Origin: Trichopria drosophilae
Lineage: Eukaryota; Arthropoda; Insecta; Hymenoptera; Diapriidae
Direction: 5' to 3'
NCBI GenBank assembly: GCA_030407085.1
Contig: CM059585.1
Location: 9,355,001 to 9,419,000, forward strand
DNA length: 64,000 nt
Shown: positions 36,001-46,703 of the stretch, one piece after another
How positions within the stretch are numbered: the stretch's first letter is position 1
Layout: each line of letters begins with the position of its first letter
Program-made: the position numbers and the translations under genes
Notes under the pieces: generated by a model
Told to the model about the DNA's origin: nothing
Seen by the model: the letters and a program-made list of their open reading frames with translations, nothing else
Databases searched by the model: none

Positions 36001-36580
36001 GTTAATTTAAATCCAAAGAAATGATTTCGTTCGATTCAGTCTGATGAGGTTTTCTCAGGCCAGAATCCGTGAGCTGTTGCAGCACTTATATATGACACTA
36101 ATTCACTACTGCTCCACTTGCCGTCGTGGATGAGTATATATAGGCAAGGGAATTAATGACGACAGTGGAGGACTTTTCCCGATTGCGAAAAGAAAACAAA
36201 GGACAAACGCGACGGAGGAAGGGGGGAAAACGCCGGGCCCCCCGCTAAATGTTAAAGGACAAAACAACCTAAGAAAAACGAGTGTAAAGGAATGTCTAGA
36301 TTCAATCAAGCACGGAAAATAAGCGCATTTTTTTTGAAACTTTTTTTTTTCATATAAAATTTAAATTTGCTGAAAATGTTCTTAAAACTGATTGAAACTT
36401 GTAATAAACGGTAAAGGAATGCATTGTCATCCAATTTTGGGCTATCCTAAAAGTTTCAAGTCTCTAGCTCATCGGTAAGTTTAAAATCGATTACAAGATT
36501 TGCACCGGACAAACAGACAGAAAGACAAGAATACGAGTTAATAAAAACGTGGTAAAAAAGAGCTATAGCCATTTATCACG
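36001..36580. other. Noncoding DNA with a GC-rich patch
   Basis: At 36106-36309 a moderately GC-rich patch is open on the minus strand (67 codons) and has no recognisable motif. It is probably a repeat fragment within or beside the LINE. Nothing else was seen. Confidence 0.4.
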
Positions 36581-36599
36581 AGAACGAAAATTTCATAAC

Positions 36600-37126
36600 A
36601 AAACATAGAATAAACAATAAAATGCCAATTCATGAAGCAGAAGCAACAGCCATTTGGTATGCAATCAAATATGCCCACTTAAAACGCCTAGAAAAAATAA
36701 TAATCATTACCGACTCGTTACAATCATTAAAAATTATTTCGGAACACATATATACAAAAAGAAAAACATCCACAAAGTATACTACGACATCAAACTAAAA
36801 CTATCATTATCAAATAAACAGATCAGATTATTTTGGTGCTCTGCTCACATAAATATCGATGGGAATGAGCAAGCTGACCGTGCTTCAAAATCTGCCCTCC
36901 ATTTGGATATAGATAAAAGCATCAATTACAAACCACAATGGACGAGTTTCATGGAGACAAGTGATGATAATTTCACTAACAACTTTCGAAATTTTTTGAG
37001 TGAGCAATTTGAAAAAAAAGGGAATTTCTTTTTAGCATCTAATAACCCCGAATACCCTTGGTTTAGAAAAAGCACACTAGACCGAAATTCCATAAATATT
37101 ATTAATAGACTAAAATCTGGTCACTG
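36600..37126 (+). pseudogene. I-like LINE: RNase H domain, frameshifted
   Basis: From ATG 36622 one frame gives MPIHEAEATAIWYAI, then KIIIITDSLQSLKII, which is the RNase H 'E..A' and 'TDS..S' core. After a frameshift near 36730-36745 the adjacent frame continues with IRLFWCSAHINIDGNEQADR, matching the 'L.WVPSH.GI.GNE.AD' end of RNase H. It then runs to NIINRLKSGH, where the frame is cut at 37126 by the insertion of a CCC element. The LINE resumes at 40414. It is non-functional. Confidence 0.8.
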
Positions 37127-37178
37127 CCCTGGCGAAAGTTCCGGATAGGAATTTAATCCGACCGAAGCCGGTGCAATC

Positions 37179-38482
37179 CGCCCAGTAAACGAAAAAGTAT
37201 TCAGAAGTATTGACAAGTATTCACATATGTTACATTCAATCCTATTTGTTGGCCTTGATGAATGCTTCCCTATTTTCAATAATTTCTAATCATTATGGAA
37301 GTATTCACTGTATTTTTTTTAATGCTTCCCAATACTTCAAGATTATAACTATAAAGTAAATGCTTTGCTATCCTTAAAGAAGTATTGCTACGTGTATTTT
37401 GAATGCTTCCGAATACTTCCTGTATGGGAAACTTGATGAATGCTTCTCAATGCTTCAAGAAGCATTCATGTGAATATTTTCAATACTTCTGAATGTTTAC
37501 AGCTGACGCTGTATCTAGGTGCCCTGCACCATAGTTTTTCGCCGTCCATGTTGACTGCTCCATAGTTTTCGATGTTTAGGTGTTCCGCAACCTAGTTTTT
37601 GAGGCATCTGGGCACCTGAACGGCACAAAATGCCAGTGCGAGACACCTAGACATCGAAAACTATGAAGCAATCGACCTGGACGGTGAAAATGACGGTGCG
37701 GGTCACCTAGACATCGAAAACTGTGGAACATCGAAACAGTCGACCTGGATTGAACTGGTAATTCAGAAGGAAATCGGAATACTCAGGATTGCTGTTGTGT
37801 CCGTGAAGAGGCTGATAATATATAGGAAATTATATTAATTAGAATACAGTTTATATCCTTTTGTATGTGTTGTACAATTCCGAAAAAGCGATATGTATAA
37901 TTAAAACTAGAAAGCGTTAAAACAAAATATTATGTATACATATATAACGCGTTAAACAGTGATCGTCAGCAGTGGACCAGTGGTCGGCGTCGCGCACGGT
38001 TCCCAGTAAACGAAAACGAATAGAAAGTTAAAAATACGAATTGAAATTAATTCAAGTGAATTAAAATGAATTAAAACGCATGAAAATGATTAATTGAATC
38101 CACTTTTTAATTCATTTCAATTCGTATTTTTAACTTTCTATTCGTTTTCGTTTACTGGGTTAGTTACTCAAGTTAAGAACTTACTTGGAGAACAGTAGGT
38201 GGATAGGTGACTGCCCAAGAACAGATTTTCTTCAGAAATAATTAAATTATTAAAAAAATTAGTATAATTAAGTTAAATAAAAAATATTAATATTTTAATT
38301 TCATTTTATAATAAAAAGAGAAAGAAGGAAAAGAATTATACAAAATTCCTGTCAGTTTTGAATTTCATAGGAATCGGTAAGAACAATTCTATACTTCCCA
38401 ATACTTTTACAAGGATTAAGAAATAGCATTCAGAAGTATTGAAAATTTCAATGCTTCTGAATACTTTTTCGTTTGCTGGGCG
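37179..38482. mobile_element. CCC-ended element with CG duplication (family B), nested
   Basis: The element is 37181-38480 (1300 bp), flanked by CG (37179-37180 and 38481-38482). Ends: CCCAGTAAACGAAAAAGTAT and, reversed, CCCAGCAAACGAAAAAGTAT. The short family A copy at 27.5-28.0 kb has the empty site. The interior carries GAATGCTTC / GAAGTATT repeats and, at about 37512-37715, a foldback with CACCTAGACATCGAAAACTA and its complement. It contains a smaller copy of its own family at 38002-38159. Confidence 0.88.
38000..38161. mobile_element. Small palindromic CCC element with TT duplication (family B)
   Basis: The element is 38002-38159 (158 bp) between TT dinucleotides. The arms are near-perfect inverted copies starting CCCAGTAAACGAAAACGAAT. 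The interior is GAATTAAAATGAATT-type repeats. A second copy lacking its right arm lies at 60020-60139. Confidence 0.88.
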
Positions 38483-39280
38483 AGGCTATCCGGAATCTGT
38501 CCCCTGTTTAATCCGGGTCACTTTGTCATTCCGTTCCAAGCCATGTCATACCGGAAAATTCTATCCGTTTTCATCCTCAGTCATTCCGAGATACAAATGT
38601 AAACCGTTCCATTCCTCGATTTTGATCCGAACGAATCCTGAGTCATTCCGAAACATATTTGCAATCCGTTTCATTTCTCCATTTCAATCCGAACGAGTCT
38701 TCGGTTATTCTCACTCGATTCGCAATCCGTTTCATTCCGTGAGTTCAATCCTAACGAATCCTGAGTCATTCCGAAACACATTTCCTATCCATTTCATTCC
38801 TCGATTTCTATTTGAACGAATCCTCGCTCATTCTGACACACAAAGGTAATCCGTTTCATTTCCCCATTTCAATTGGAACGAATCCCCGCTCATTCGTTTC
38901 GTCCATGACGAATTAGAATGGAATGAGACGGATTGAAATGGACCAAATAATTTCGGAATAGATTGGATTTATTTGGATCAAGACTGGTTGCACTATTTAG
39001 GATTAAATCGGATCAAACCAGATAGAAACTTTTTTCGAAATTTCCGTTTTAGATCGGATTAGAACGGAACAAATAATTACAGAATATATCGGATTCATTC
39101 GTTTCAAAATCAACACAGGATTCGTCAGGATTCATCAGGATTCATTCTCATTCAGTGATTATTTCGGAAAGTTTCGGTTTATATCTGATTCAATTGGATA
39201 ACATTTTCAGTTTCGACAGTATGGCCAGGATTGGATAGGGGACAGATTACGGCATGAAACGGACTAAGACGGAATGAAAG

Positions 39281-40383
39281 TCCCCTGCTTAAAAAACGGA
39301 TAGGAATGGACGCATTTGGATAGAAATGTTATCCGAAATTCGATCATTTCTATCCATTCCAATCCGTTTCTATCCAATACACTCATATTTATCCGAAAAT
39401 ATCCGTAAAAAGTATTACAACTTAATCCAATTTTGTAAGAATCTATAAAAACCACTAAGTTCATCCATTTTCTTCCGAGCTAACGGATACACATTCTTTC
39501 CACTTTCATCCGAAGACTCTATTTTATCCGTATCTGTCCACTAATCGTATACAGATCCTATCCAATCTAATCCATTGTATCATCCGAAACTGAAATGTGC
39601 AATTCTATCCATTTGTATCCTATCGATTCAACGCCAATCCTTTCCACTTTCATCCGAAGACTCTATCTTATCCATTTCTGTCCACTAATCGTAGACAGAT
39701 CCTATCCAATCTAATCCGCTGTACCGCTCGAAACTGAAATGTTCAATTCTATCCATTTGTATCCTATCGATTGAACGCCAATTCTTTCCACTTTCATACA
39801 AAGCCTCTATCTTATCCGTATCTGTCCACTAATCATATACAGGTCCTATCCAATTTTGTCATCAAGAGATCCGATAGAAACGTATTTACTTGCGAGGAGA
39901 GCATCCGGACAATAATGGATACAGTTGTCATGAAGAGATCGGATAGACACGTATTCACTTGCGAGGAGAGCATCCGGGCGATAATGGATACAGTTGTCAT
40001 CAAGAGATCATCAGAAAGAACCGTATTCACTGGCCATGAGAGCGCCCGGGCCATAATGGATAGAGGTAATCACGAGATCGGATAGAAACGTATTACATTT
40101 AGTATGGACAATAAAGGGAAAGAATTGGATAAAAATGAAACGGATGGAACATGATAAACTTAGATTTCGGATAGATAAGTATTAATTTGGCATACTCATC
40201 ATTTGCGGATGGAACAGGATGGAACCGGATTGGAACTTTTCGTAAATCAGTTGGATGTAAACGTATTGTTTCTCTATCCAATATTCGGATAAAAAATGAT
40301 TAAAATAATACGTTTAGAAAACAGGACGCAAGCGGATTGACTTGCAATCCTATTCATTTCTATCCGTTTTTCTAAGCAGGGTC
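39281..40383. mobile_element. CCC-ended element with TC duplication (family C), nested
   Basis: The element is 39283-40381 (1099 bp), flanked by TC (39281-39282 and 40382-40383). Ends: CCCTGCTTAAAAAACGGATA and, reversed, CCCTGCTTAGAAAAACGGAT. The short family A copy lacks it and has a single TC at the homologous place. The interior is TATCCGTTTCTATCC-like repeats, plus the 69-bp tandem repeat at 39858-40078. Confidence 0.88.
39858..40078. repeat. 69-bp tandem repeat, three copies
   Basis: Copies start at 39858, 39927 and 39996 (GTCATCAAGAGATC). The period is exactly 69 bp, a multiple of three, so an uninterrupted but meaningless open frame appears on both strands (39771-40085 and 39833-40054). 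Confidence 0.85.
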
Positions 40384-40413
40384 ATTCCGTTTCAATCTGA
40401 TTTTTTCGCCAGG

Positions 40414-40556
40414 ATGGGAATACCCATACCATTTATTCAGGATTAAATGTACAGATTCTCCCAAATGCAAATTCGATAACGAAATTGGCACTGACGAACA
40501 CCTATTATTGGAATGTCCTCAATTTTGGGTGGCGAGATTGACTCTAATAGAAACAT
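40414..40556 (+). pseudogene. I-like LINE: C-terminal zinc-knuckle-like segment
   Basis: Continues the frame broken at 37126. It reads EYPYHLFRIKC then DSPKCKFDNEIGTDEHLLLE and CPQF. This C-x5-C...H-x4-C block with 'EHLLLECP' is the usual C-terminal motif after RNase H in I/R1-type LINEs. The frame is cut again at 40556 by a 156-bp CCC element. Confidence 0.8.
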
Positions 40557-40714
40557 CCCTAGTAGCACCGAAGCTGCCACAGCTAAACTTAGCTGCGACA
40601 GTGTTGTGACAGCGTTGTCACAGCTAAATATGACACGAAATGGCTGCCCCAGCTAAATTTAGCTGTCCCAACGTTGTTACAATGTTGTCACAGGCTTCAT
40701 GTGTTACTTGGGAT
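40555..40714. mobile_element. Small CCC-ended element with AT duplication (family D)
   Basis: The element is 40557-40712 (156 bp), flanked by AT (40555-40556 and 40713-40714). Ends: CCCTAGTAGCACCGAAGCTG and, reversed, CCCAAGTAACACATGAAGCC. The interior is CAGCTAAATTTAGCTG-like and TTGTGACAG..GTTGTCACAG repeats. Removing it with one AT restores the LINE frame. Confidence 0.82.
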
Positions 40715-40732
40715 TGGACAATCTAAACATAT

Positions 40733-41476
40733 TACAGTGGAACCTCACACTAGTGAAACTCACACTAGTGAACATTTGTCTCTATCTCTAGTGAAACATC
40801 AACTTCTCCTCGTACCCCCACTCTGCCACTTTCTTATGCATGTGTATGTATGTACACAAACATACTCGAAAAGCTGTATGTATACATGTGGGTATTACGT
40901 ATGTATTTACATACTCAAGCTGTAACACATTACGATTTGTGTATTATTTATTGTAATTAATTTAGTATCGGTGGCTTGGAATATCATGTGAAAATAATTC
41001 TACGCTTAAGAACCTAAATGCGGACACAAATGTAAAATTACTGGCAAAAGAGGTTAAATAGAAGTTTTATGTGGATCGACTCATTTATTATTAACAAGTT
41101 TTATCCTTTTTTACTTACAAAGTCGAAGAATTAACTGCCATGGTAAATAAATTTTACACTTATGATTAAAGTAAATAAACTTTTAAAAAAGATTCAAGGT
41201 AATGGTAGTTTTTATTTTTACAGTAACTTGTAACGTTACATTACATTCGCCTAGACCAGCATGTAGCAGCTTACAAGTATTTTTGGTTATGAACGTTATG
41301 AAAGTGTGTAGACATATGTATGCACACGTTTGCACATCTGCCGATGCGCATGCGCTCGCAAATACGATACGTCCCTAGAGAGGGGGTAAACATTCCACCC
41401 CTCCGCATCTCAGTAGTGTGAGAAAAACGAAAAACCGCTGGTCCCGACAATGCCACTAGTGTGAGGTTCTACTGTA
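40733..41476. mobile_element. TA-flanked MITE, pogo/mariner-like
   Basis: The element is 40735-41474 (740 bp) between TA dinucleotides. Ends: CAGTGGAACCTCACACTAGT and, reversed, CAGTAGAACCTCACACTAGT. It interrupts the LINE; excision with one TA rejoins the frame. Open frames at 40674-40925 and 41271-41456 are chance. Confidence 0.85.
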
Positions 41477-41573
41477 CCTCCATACAATCTCAAACACATA
41501 CTATTTTTAGATAACACGAAAATTTTTAAAGACTTGGTCAAAATAGTGAAAGCAATCAGGAGTTTTGAAAATT
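41477..41573 (+). pseudogene. I-like LINE: extreme C-terminus and stop
   Basis: After the TA-MITE the frame reads PPYNLKHILFLDNTKIFKDL then VKIVKAIRSFEN and a TAG at 41571-41573. Together with 36600-37126 and 40414-40556 this is one ORF2 tail split by three separate later insertions. Its 3' tail was not identified. Confidence 0.7.
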
Positions 41574-41613
41574 AGACAGCGAATTATTTTTAATTTCCCG
41601 CGTTAACTCCATA

Positions 41614-43311
41614 TACAGTAGGACCTCCCCTTATTTTAACTCCTATTATTTTAACTGCGTCCTTTATTTTAACTTTTTTCGTCCCTTATGTTAACTTCTT
41701 CCTTTCGTGAGTTCCCCCACCATTCACCATTTAAAAGTGTTCAAGAGTGCGGACTGCTGTTTGTGCTTGCGCATGCAGGTGAAGAAGGACGCAACTACAG
41801 TAGTCCTTCCCTTATTCTAATTTGTCCAGTCAGGCAAGATGGCAGCCTTCTTTAGGAATTCTAATATTTCTCCTCACGCGTTCTTCCCACTACCATGTGT
41901 GGACGTGTGGATTTTCTAATACAAATAACGTCGTATGCGCAACAAAAGAAAAAGAGACAAAAGTCTAAGTAGTGGGGGTGAGGAGAAAATTAGAATAAGG
42001 GTAGAAGGCTGCCATCTTGCCTGACTGGGAAAATTCTTCTCCTGAAGAGAAAAAATTAGAATAAGGGAAGACATTAGAGTAAGGGAAATTAGAATTAGGG
42101 AAGGGCTACTGTATACAGTAGTCCTTCCCTTATTCTAATTTGTCCAGCCAGGCAAGATGGCAGCCTTCTTCCCTTATTCTAATTTTCCCCTCAACCCCGC
42201 TACAGTAGAACCTACGATATCGCAAACTCGGATATCGCCAAACCCATGATATCGCAAATGAAGAACCTCTTATATCGCCAAAAGAGGGAAAGTGTCTTCC
42301 CCCACCCTCGTCTGTACATTGCATACGTACACACATACACATTAGAGAAGCGCATGCGCGTCTCTGAAATAGGGGCGCGAGGTATATAGAGAAGGGGTAC
42401 AAGGAGAAGGGGTTTCTTTTGGCGATATCGTAGGTAGGCTGGAACCAACCATTTGCGATATCGTAGGTTCTACTGTACTTAGATTTGTAGTCTCCGTTTT
42501 GTCTCCTTTTTCTTTTGTTGCGCATGCGCCGTTATTTGTATTTAGAAAATCCACACGTCAACACACGTCAGTGGGGAGAACTCGTGAGGGGAAATATTAG
42601 AATAGAAGAGAAAAAATTAGATTAAGGGAAGGAGTACTGTATATCTCATATGTGCTTCTAAGGAAAGTAGTAAGTGCGGTGGGGAGAACGCGTGAGGGGA
42701 AATATTAGAATAAGAGAAGAGACAAAATTAGAATAAGGGAAGGACTACTGTAGTGGGGGAGAGGGGAAAATTAGAATAAGGGAAGAATGCCGCCATCTTG
42801 GCTGACTGGACAAATTAGAATAAGAGAAGAAAAAAATTAACATAAGGGAAGACATTAGAATAAGGGAAGGAGAGGGGAAAATTAGAATAAGGGAAGAATG
42901 ACGCCGTCTTGGCTGACTGGACAAATTAGAATAAGAGAAGAGAAAAATTAACATAAGGGAAGACATTAGAATAAGGGAAGGACTACTGTAGTGGGGGAGA
43001 GGAGAAAATTAGAATAAGGGAAGAATGCCGCCATCTTGGCTGACTGGACAAATTAGAATAGGAGAAGAAAAAAATTAACATAAGGGAAGGATTACTGTAG
43101 TGGAGGAGAGGGGAAAATTAGAATAAGGGAAGAATGCCGCCATCTTGGCTGACTGGACAAATTAGAATAAGGGAAGGACTACAGTATTTCCTTTTTCTAT
43201 TTTTATTCTCTCATACTACCAGTGATGGGGATGAGGGGAAACGGTAAAATAAGGGAAGAAGCCGCCATCTTCCTTGACTCGAAAAGTTAAAATAAGGGGA
43301 GGGCCACTGTA
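41614..43311. mobile_element. Composite pile of TA-flanked MITEs
   Basis: Outer ends are CAGTAGGACCTCCCCTTATT (41616) and, reversed from 43309, CAGTGGCCCTCCCCTTATTT. Inside is a complete MITE at 41798-42111 (ends CAGTAGTCCTTCCCTTATTC and, reversed, CAGTAGCCCTTCCCTAATTC). A second start lies at 42116, the element 42203-42475 interrupts it, and partial units (GGGGAAAATTAGAATAAGGG, GCCATCTTGGCTGACTGGAC) repeat about every 120 bp from 42750 to 43170. These MITEs repeatedly inserted into, or duplicated within, one another. Open frames here are not genes. Confidence 0.82.
42201..42477. mobile_element. TA-flanked 273-bp MITE (CAGTAGAACCTACGATATCG)
   Basis: The element is 42203-42475, exactly 273 bp, between TA dinucleotides. 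The ends are inverted copies of CAGTAGAACCTACGATATCG. A copy of the same length lies at 43398-43670 in opposite orientation, which is why the same peptide appears on minus at 42212-42448 and plus at 43425-43661. Confidence 0.9.
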
Positions 43312-43395
43312 TACTCCAAGTCAAGGGTTATTAACACCACCTCCCATGATAACACTAGACTAACAAAACTCTATGAGAAAGCAGACTTACGGATC

Positions 43396-43672
43396 TACAG
43401 TAGAACCTACGATATCGCAAATGGTTGGTTCCAGCCTACCTACGATATCGCCAAAAGAAACCCCTTCTCCTTGTACCCCTTCTCTACATACCTCGCGCCC
43501 CTATTTCAGAGACGCGCATGCGCTTCTCTAATGTGTATGTGTGTACGTTTGCAATGTACAGACGAGGGTGGGGGAAGACACTTTCCCTCTTTTGGCGATA
43601 TAAGAGGTTCTTCATTTGCGATATCATGGGTTTGGCGATATCCGAGTTTGCGATATCGTAGGTTCTACTGTA
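43396..43672. mobile_element. Second 273-bp MITE, inverted copy
   Basis: The element is 43398-43670 between TA dinucleotides. It is near-identical to the reverse complement of 42203-42475, including GGCGATATAAGAGGTTCTTC and the GGTGGGGGAAGACACTTTCC block. It lies about 100 bp downstream of the NSA2 coding end. Confidence 0.9.
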
Positions 43673-43775
43673 TCTAGATCCAAAGTCGTGGGCGAAGGCT
43701 GCTGTTAGCTCATAAAGCCACAAAAAAGAAGAAAAAGGTACAAAAATGAAATGTAATAAAATAAATTTTATTCTT

Positions 43776-44555
43776 TTACACTATCAATACAGCATTGATA
43801 CAACCATCATTTTCAGGCACATTCGTCACTTGCGCATATTTTCCCCAAACTACTTTTCCCGATTGTGTAACTAAACCCAATTCGGAAATATTTATTTCGA
43901 TGATTGTTCCCTTTGTAATGACACCCAAAGATGTGTACATTGCAGAGCTTGGATTCTTCTTAACACCGATGATTGGCAAACAAAACGTAGCTTTCAGTTC
44001 CGGATGCGTAACGTGAGCTTTCTTAAATCGTAAAGCCATGGGTCTTATAAATCTTTCGAATTTTGGAGGTTTCCTCGTAAAGTTCTCTCCGACGTATGTG
44101 ACTTTTGTTACCATCCTCTTCCAAGATTTTCTTTTCGATTTACCACTTTTCAGTACCCTGAAAACCTCAGCGTCGGACTGTGCTTTCACTTTGGGAATCG
44201 GGACGTCCCATTTACAAGCCTTTTCTTTACGTTTCTGTTTTATCATGTTGGATAAACATTTTGCCCGCGATTCTACATCTCGATCCAGTAGATATGCTGG
44301 AAGCGCTCCTTCTTGTATCGGTTCGGTCTTTTGTTTCTTATTCTTTTCTTCGTGTTCTTTGATCTGTTTTTTCATTTGTATTTTCTCATTGCGACGTTGT
44401 TTATTGAACAACTTCGCCTTTATACCTCGTAAGCTACGCGCTTTTTCGGAGAGTTTGTGAGGAGCTCGAGCCTCCCTTTTTCTTTTACGTTCTTCATAAT
44501 CCAATCTTCTACCATACAACTTCCTATGCCGTTCAATATACTCGTTCTGTGGCAT
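43776..44555 (-). CDS. NSA2: NSA2 / TINP1, ribosome biogenesis factor
   Basis: Nucleolar GTP-regulated assembly factor of the 60S ribosomal subunit; in yeast it is needed for 27S pre-rRNA (ITS2) processing. The 259-residue frame matches the family along its whole length (human about 260). It starts [17 protein letters not shown], then a Lys/Arg-rich helical region, [18 protein letters not shown], and an S8e-like C-terminal domain with [60 protein letters not shown], and ends [12 protein letters not shown]. The coding sequence is one uninterrupted exon. A leader intron is predicted just upstream: donor GTATGT at 44882, acceptor TTTTTAG ending 44578 (305 nt, minus strand). A poly(A) signal AATAAA lies 3 nt after the stop (43772-43767). 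I take it as the functional gene. Confidence 0.97.
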   Translation of the reverse strand: MPQNEYIERHRKLYGRRLDYEERKRKREARAPHKLSEKARSLRGIKAKLFNKQRRNEKIQMKKQIKEHEEKNKKQKTEPIQEGALPAYLLDRDVESRAKCLSNMIKQKRKEKACKWDVPIPKVKAQSDAEVFRVLKSGKSKRKSWKRMVTKVTYVGENFTRKPPKFERFIRPMALRFKKAHVTHPELKATFCLPIIGVKKNPSSAMYTSLGVITKGTIIEINISELGLVTQSGKVVWGKYAQVTNVPENDGCINAVLIV

Positions 44556-45105
44556 GTTGAATCTTTTTAATTAGTTCCTAAAAATTTACAATATATTATA
44601 ACTTGTTTGTTAAGTAATTTACTGTTTACAACAAAATTAAGTAAGGTTACTATATAGAAATTGTATGTAACACTACACTCGTATAAAATAGTCTTGTCAA
44701 AATTAACTAACCTCAAAATTTTGAAATTTGTTCGGTTTAGGTAAAAATACTAACCTAAAACTTTTTAAATTTACAATATGATACTTTGCAAAATATATTA
44801 TATGAGTAATATTTTTACGTACGTAATAATTTTACATGCACGTTTTTAATGTGTAGTGCCACGATTTAATATATTTACATACCTTTTTCTCTATACTTTT
44901 AGAAAATTCGTAAATCGCGTGCACTGTTTATCACAATTAATAAAAACACAAAAAGACCGTACACAAAAATCACTAGAATTAAATGTGTATTTTGGAAAAT
45001 GAGTAACTGCAGTGTTGCCAAACTGTATTGAACCAGAATACACATGTTCCTTTTTGGGATCGTTATGTTTAGACGTCCTATTGATGTCATAATGCCGCAC
45101 ATTTA
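44556..45105 (-). other. NSA2 5' untranslated region with one intron (predicted)
   Basis: On the minus strand a noncoding first exon ends at 44883 (AAAAG|GTATGT). The intron spans 44882-44578 and the second exon begins at 44577, 22 nt before the ATG. The start site is not pinned; about 45000-45110 is likely. TTTGGCAACACTGC at 45022-45009 (minus) resembles the TATA-less insect core promoter Motif 1 (YGGTCACACTR) with two mismatches. Confidence 0.5.
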
Positions 45106-45498
45106 TGACGTCTCAGAAATTACCAAGTTTTGAGAAGCCATTTTCCCTTTGCTAGCACAACATGTGATTGGCTATTCAGCGATTTATAACCATAAAATAT
45201 TTTATAACTATAAAAAGATCTAGAACATCCAAACTAGTAACTGTGTTTGTATATCTTTTACGCATTCAAAAATTGATTTAAAATAAAATCAATAAAATAG
45301 TACGTTACCGATGTTACCTAACAAGGTAAACGTCTACACCCGTACCAAGTATCCTATTTTTTGTCATTTTTATGCGTAAAGTTTGGTGACTATTAATTTA
45401 CAATGACTTTTCGACATCAGTATGAGTGCGTGAATACTAAACACGTGTTCTATACACTATTTTTTATTATAGTGTGTGTAAATTCGTAAATATTTGTA

Positions 45499-45645
45499 CA
45501 GTAGTCCCTGTCCTAATTTATCTCGTCCTAATTCACTCCCTTGCCTAATTGACGAATATTACCTGTTCATGTTGAATGTTTAGTGATTGGTATGACGGTT
45601 TTGGATTTCGGGCTACAAAAAGTAGTGGGGGCGGGTATATATCCA
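45499..45645. mobile_element. Left end of a TA-type MITE, right end not found
   Basis: TA followed by CAGTAGTCCCTGTCCTAATT at 45499 matches the other TA-MITE ends in pattern. I found no matching right terminus before the inverted repeat that begins at 45646. Confidence 0.4.
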
Positions 45646-45778
45646 CGGTTCGTTGGAATCAACTTCAGGTATAAAAAAATTGAACAGTAATGCTCAAAAA
45701 AACTTTATTTAAAATATTTCATCGAGGGCTTTACGAAATATTGGAATTTAAATATTTTATTTCAATTGTGCAAAGTAG

Positions 45779-46569
45779 TAGGGGAAGTAGGGACAAAGTG
45801 GGATGGTTTTGGAAAAACTTGTATACAAAAAATATGGGGCATAAGAATGGTTAGGTGTGGTTTAGAAACCCTTATTTAGGTCCTCAACTAACTTATTATG
45901 AAACGTATTTAAAAAAAAGTATCTGTTTAATATTCCAAATTTCAATTTTACGAAAAAACTTTTTTTTTAGAAATCTGAAAATCCAGGGCCACAGTGGGAA
46001 GGGTTGTTAAAATTACTTCTGGAAAGGTTTGACAGAGAGAGAGAAAGAGAAAGAGTGAGGGGAGGGAGAGAGAGAGATTGATTAAAAATTTATTTATTAG
46101 TGTCCTGGCCACTACGAGCCGTGGACACAACTCAAGAGAGAGAGAGAGAGAGAGAGGGAAAGAGAGTTCTTACTTATCTCTGTGAACCTAAATTAAAACG
46201 GAATACATCCCACTTTGCCCCAAAATAGAATTTTTTTAAACACGTCGTAAAAAATCATCCTCAACCCTAAATCAAACAAATAAAAAACGAAAATAGAGTG
46301 TAAGAGAAGACTATTTAGTCATGCAATTCAGATTTTAATCACGGTTAATTTATTGATACTTACTAATCGATTAAAAATATGTCTGAATTTACAAATTGAC
46401 TTCGACTTCCTAGGTCATGTTCAAACGTTTGGTAAATACTGAATGGAAACTGAAATATGTTTCAAAATTTGTATTACGATAACTCTTTTGTAAACAAACA
46501 ATGCAAATACATAGGAAATGTTCTAATACAGCGAAACGCCAAAATTCCACTTTGCCCCTACTTCTCCTA
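45779..46569. mobile_element. TA-flanked MITE with GGGGAAGTAGGG ends
   Basis: The element is 45781-46567 (787 bp) between TA dinucleotides. Ends: GGGGAAGTAGGGACAAAGTG and, reversed, GGAGAAGTAGGGGCAAAGTG. Internal GA microsatellites lie at 46033-46080 and 46133-46160. No transposase. Confidence 0.75.
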
Positions 46570-46703
46570 TGTATGCTGAGTATACAGTAAAAGCTGCCTG
46601 GTGTTACAAAATTCAACTTAGAGAAATCTTCCAGTTGACAAATTTTTCTTTATACTCCCGATTCCCTGCTGCATTCTCGATAGTCAAGTTAATTTTTCTG
46701 AAG

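Larger units (their letters stand above)
37125..40415. mobile_element. Long CCC-ended element, TG duplication (family A), with nested insertions
   Basis: The element is 37127-40413 (3287 bp) between TG at 37125-37126 and 40414-40415. Left end CCCTGGCGAAAGTTCCGG; right end reversed TCCTGGCGAAAAAATCAG. Removing it and one TG brings the flanking LINE frames back into register. The interior is degenerate short repeats (ATTCCGTTTCATTCC-like). Two other CCC elements are inserted in it; without them it is about 0.9 kb. Open frames inside (38439-38849, 39264-39464, 39771-40085) come from the repeats. No transposase. Confidence 0.9.

Noticed and set aside
39771..40085. A repeat protein with three 23-residue units
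   Set aside because: A 69-bp tandem DNA repeat inside a transposable element; it is open on both strands and has no start context or homologous family.
42212..43661. A protein encoded identically on both strands about 1.2 kb apart
   Set aside because: Explained by two inverted copies of a 273-bp MITE.
43776..44555. NSA2 as an intronless retrocopy
   Set aside because: The frame is intact, a leader intron with good splice sites is visible upstream, and there is no poly(A) tract downstream; the sequence after the stop is T-rich on the coding strand.
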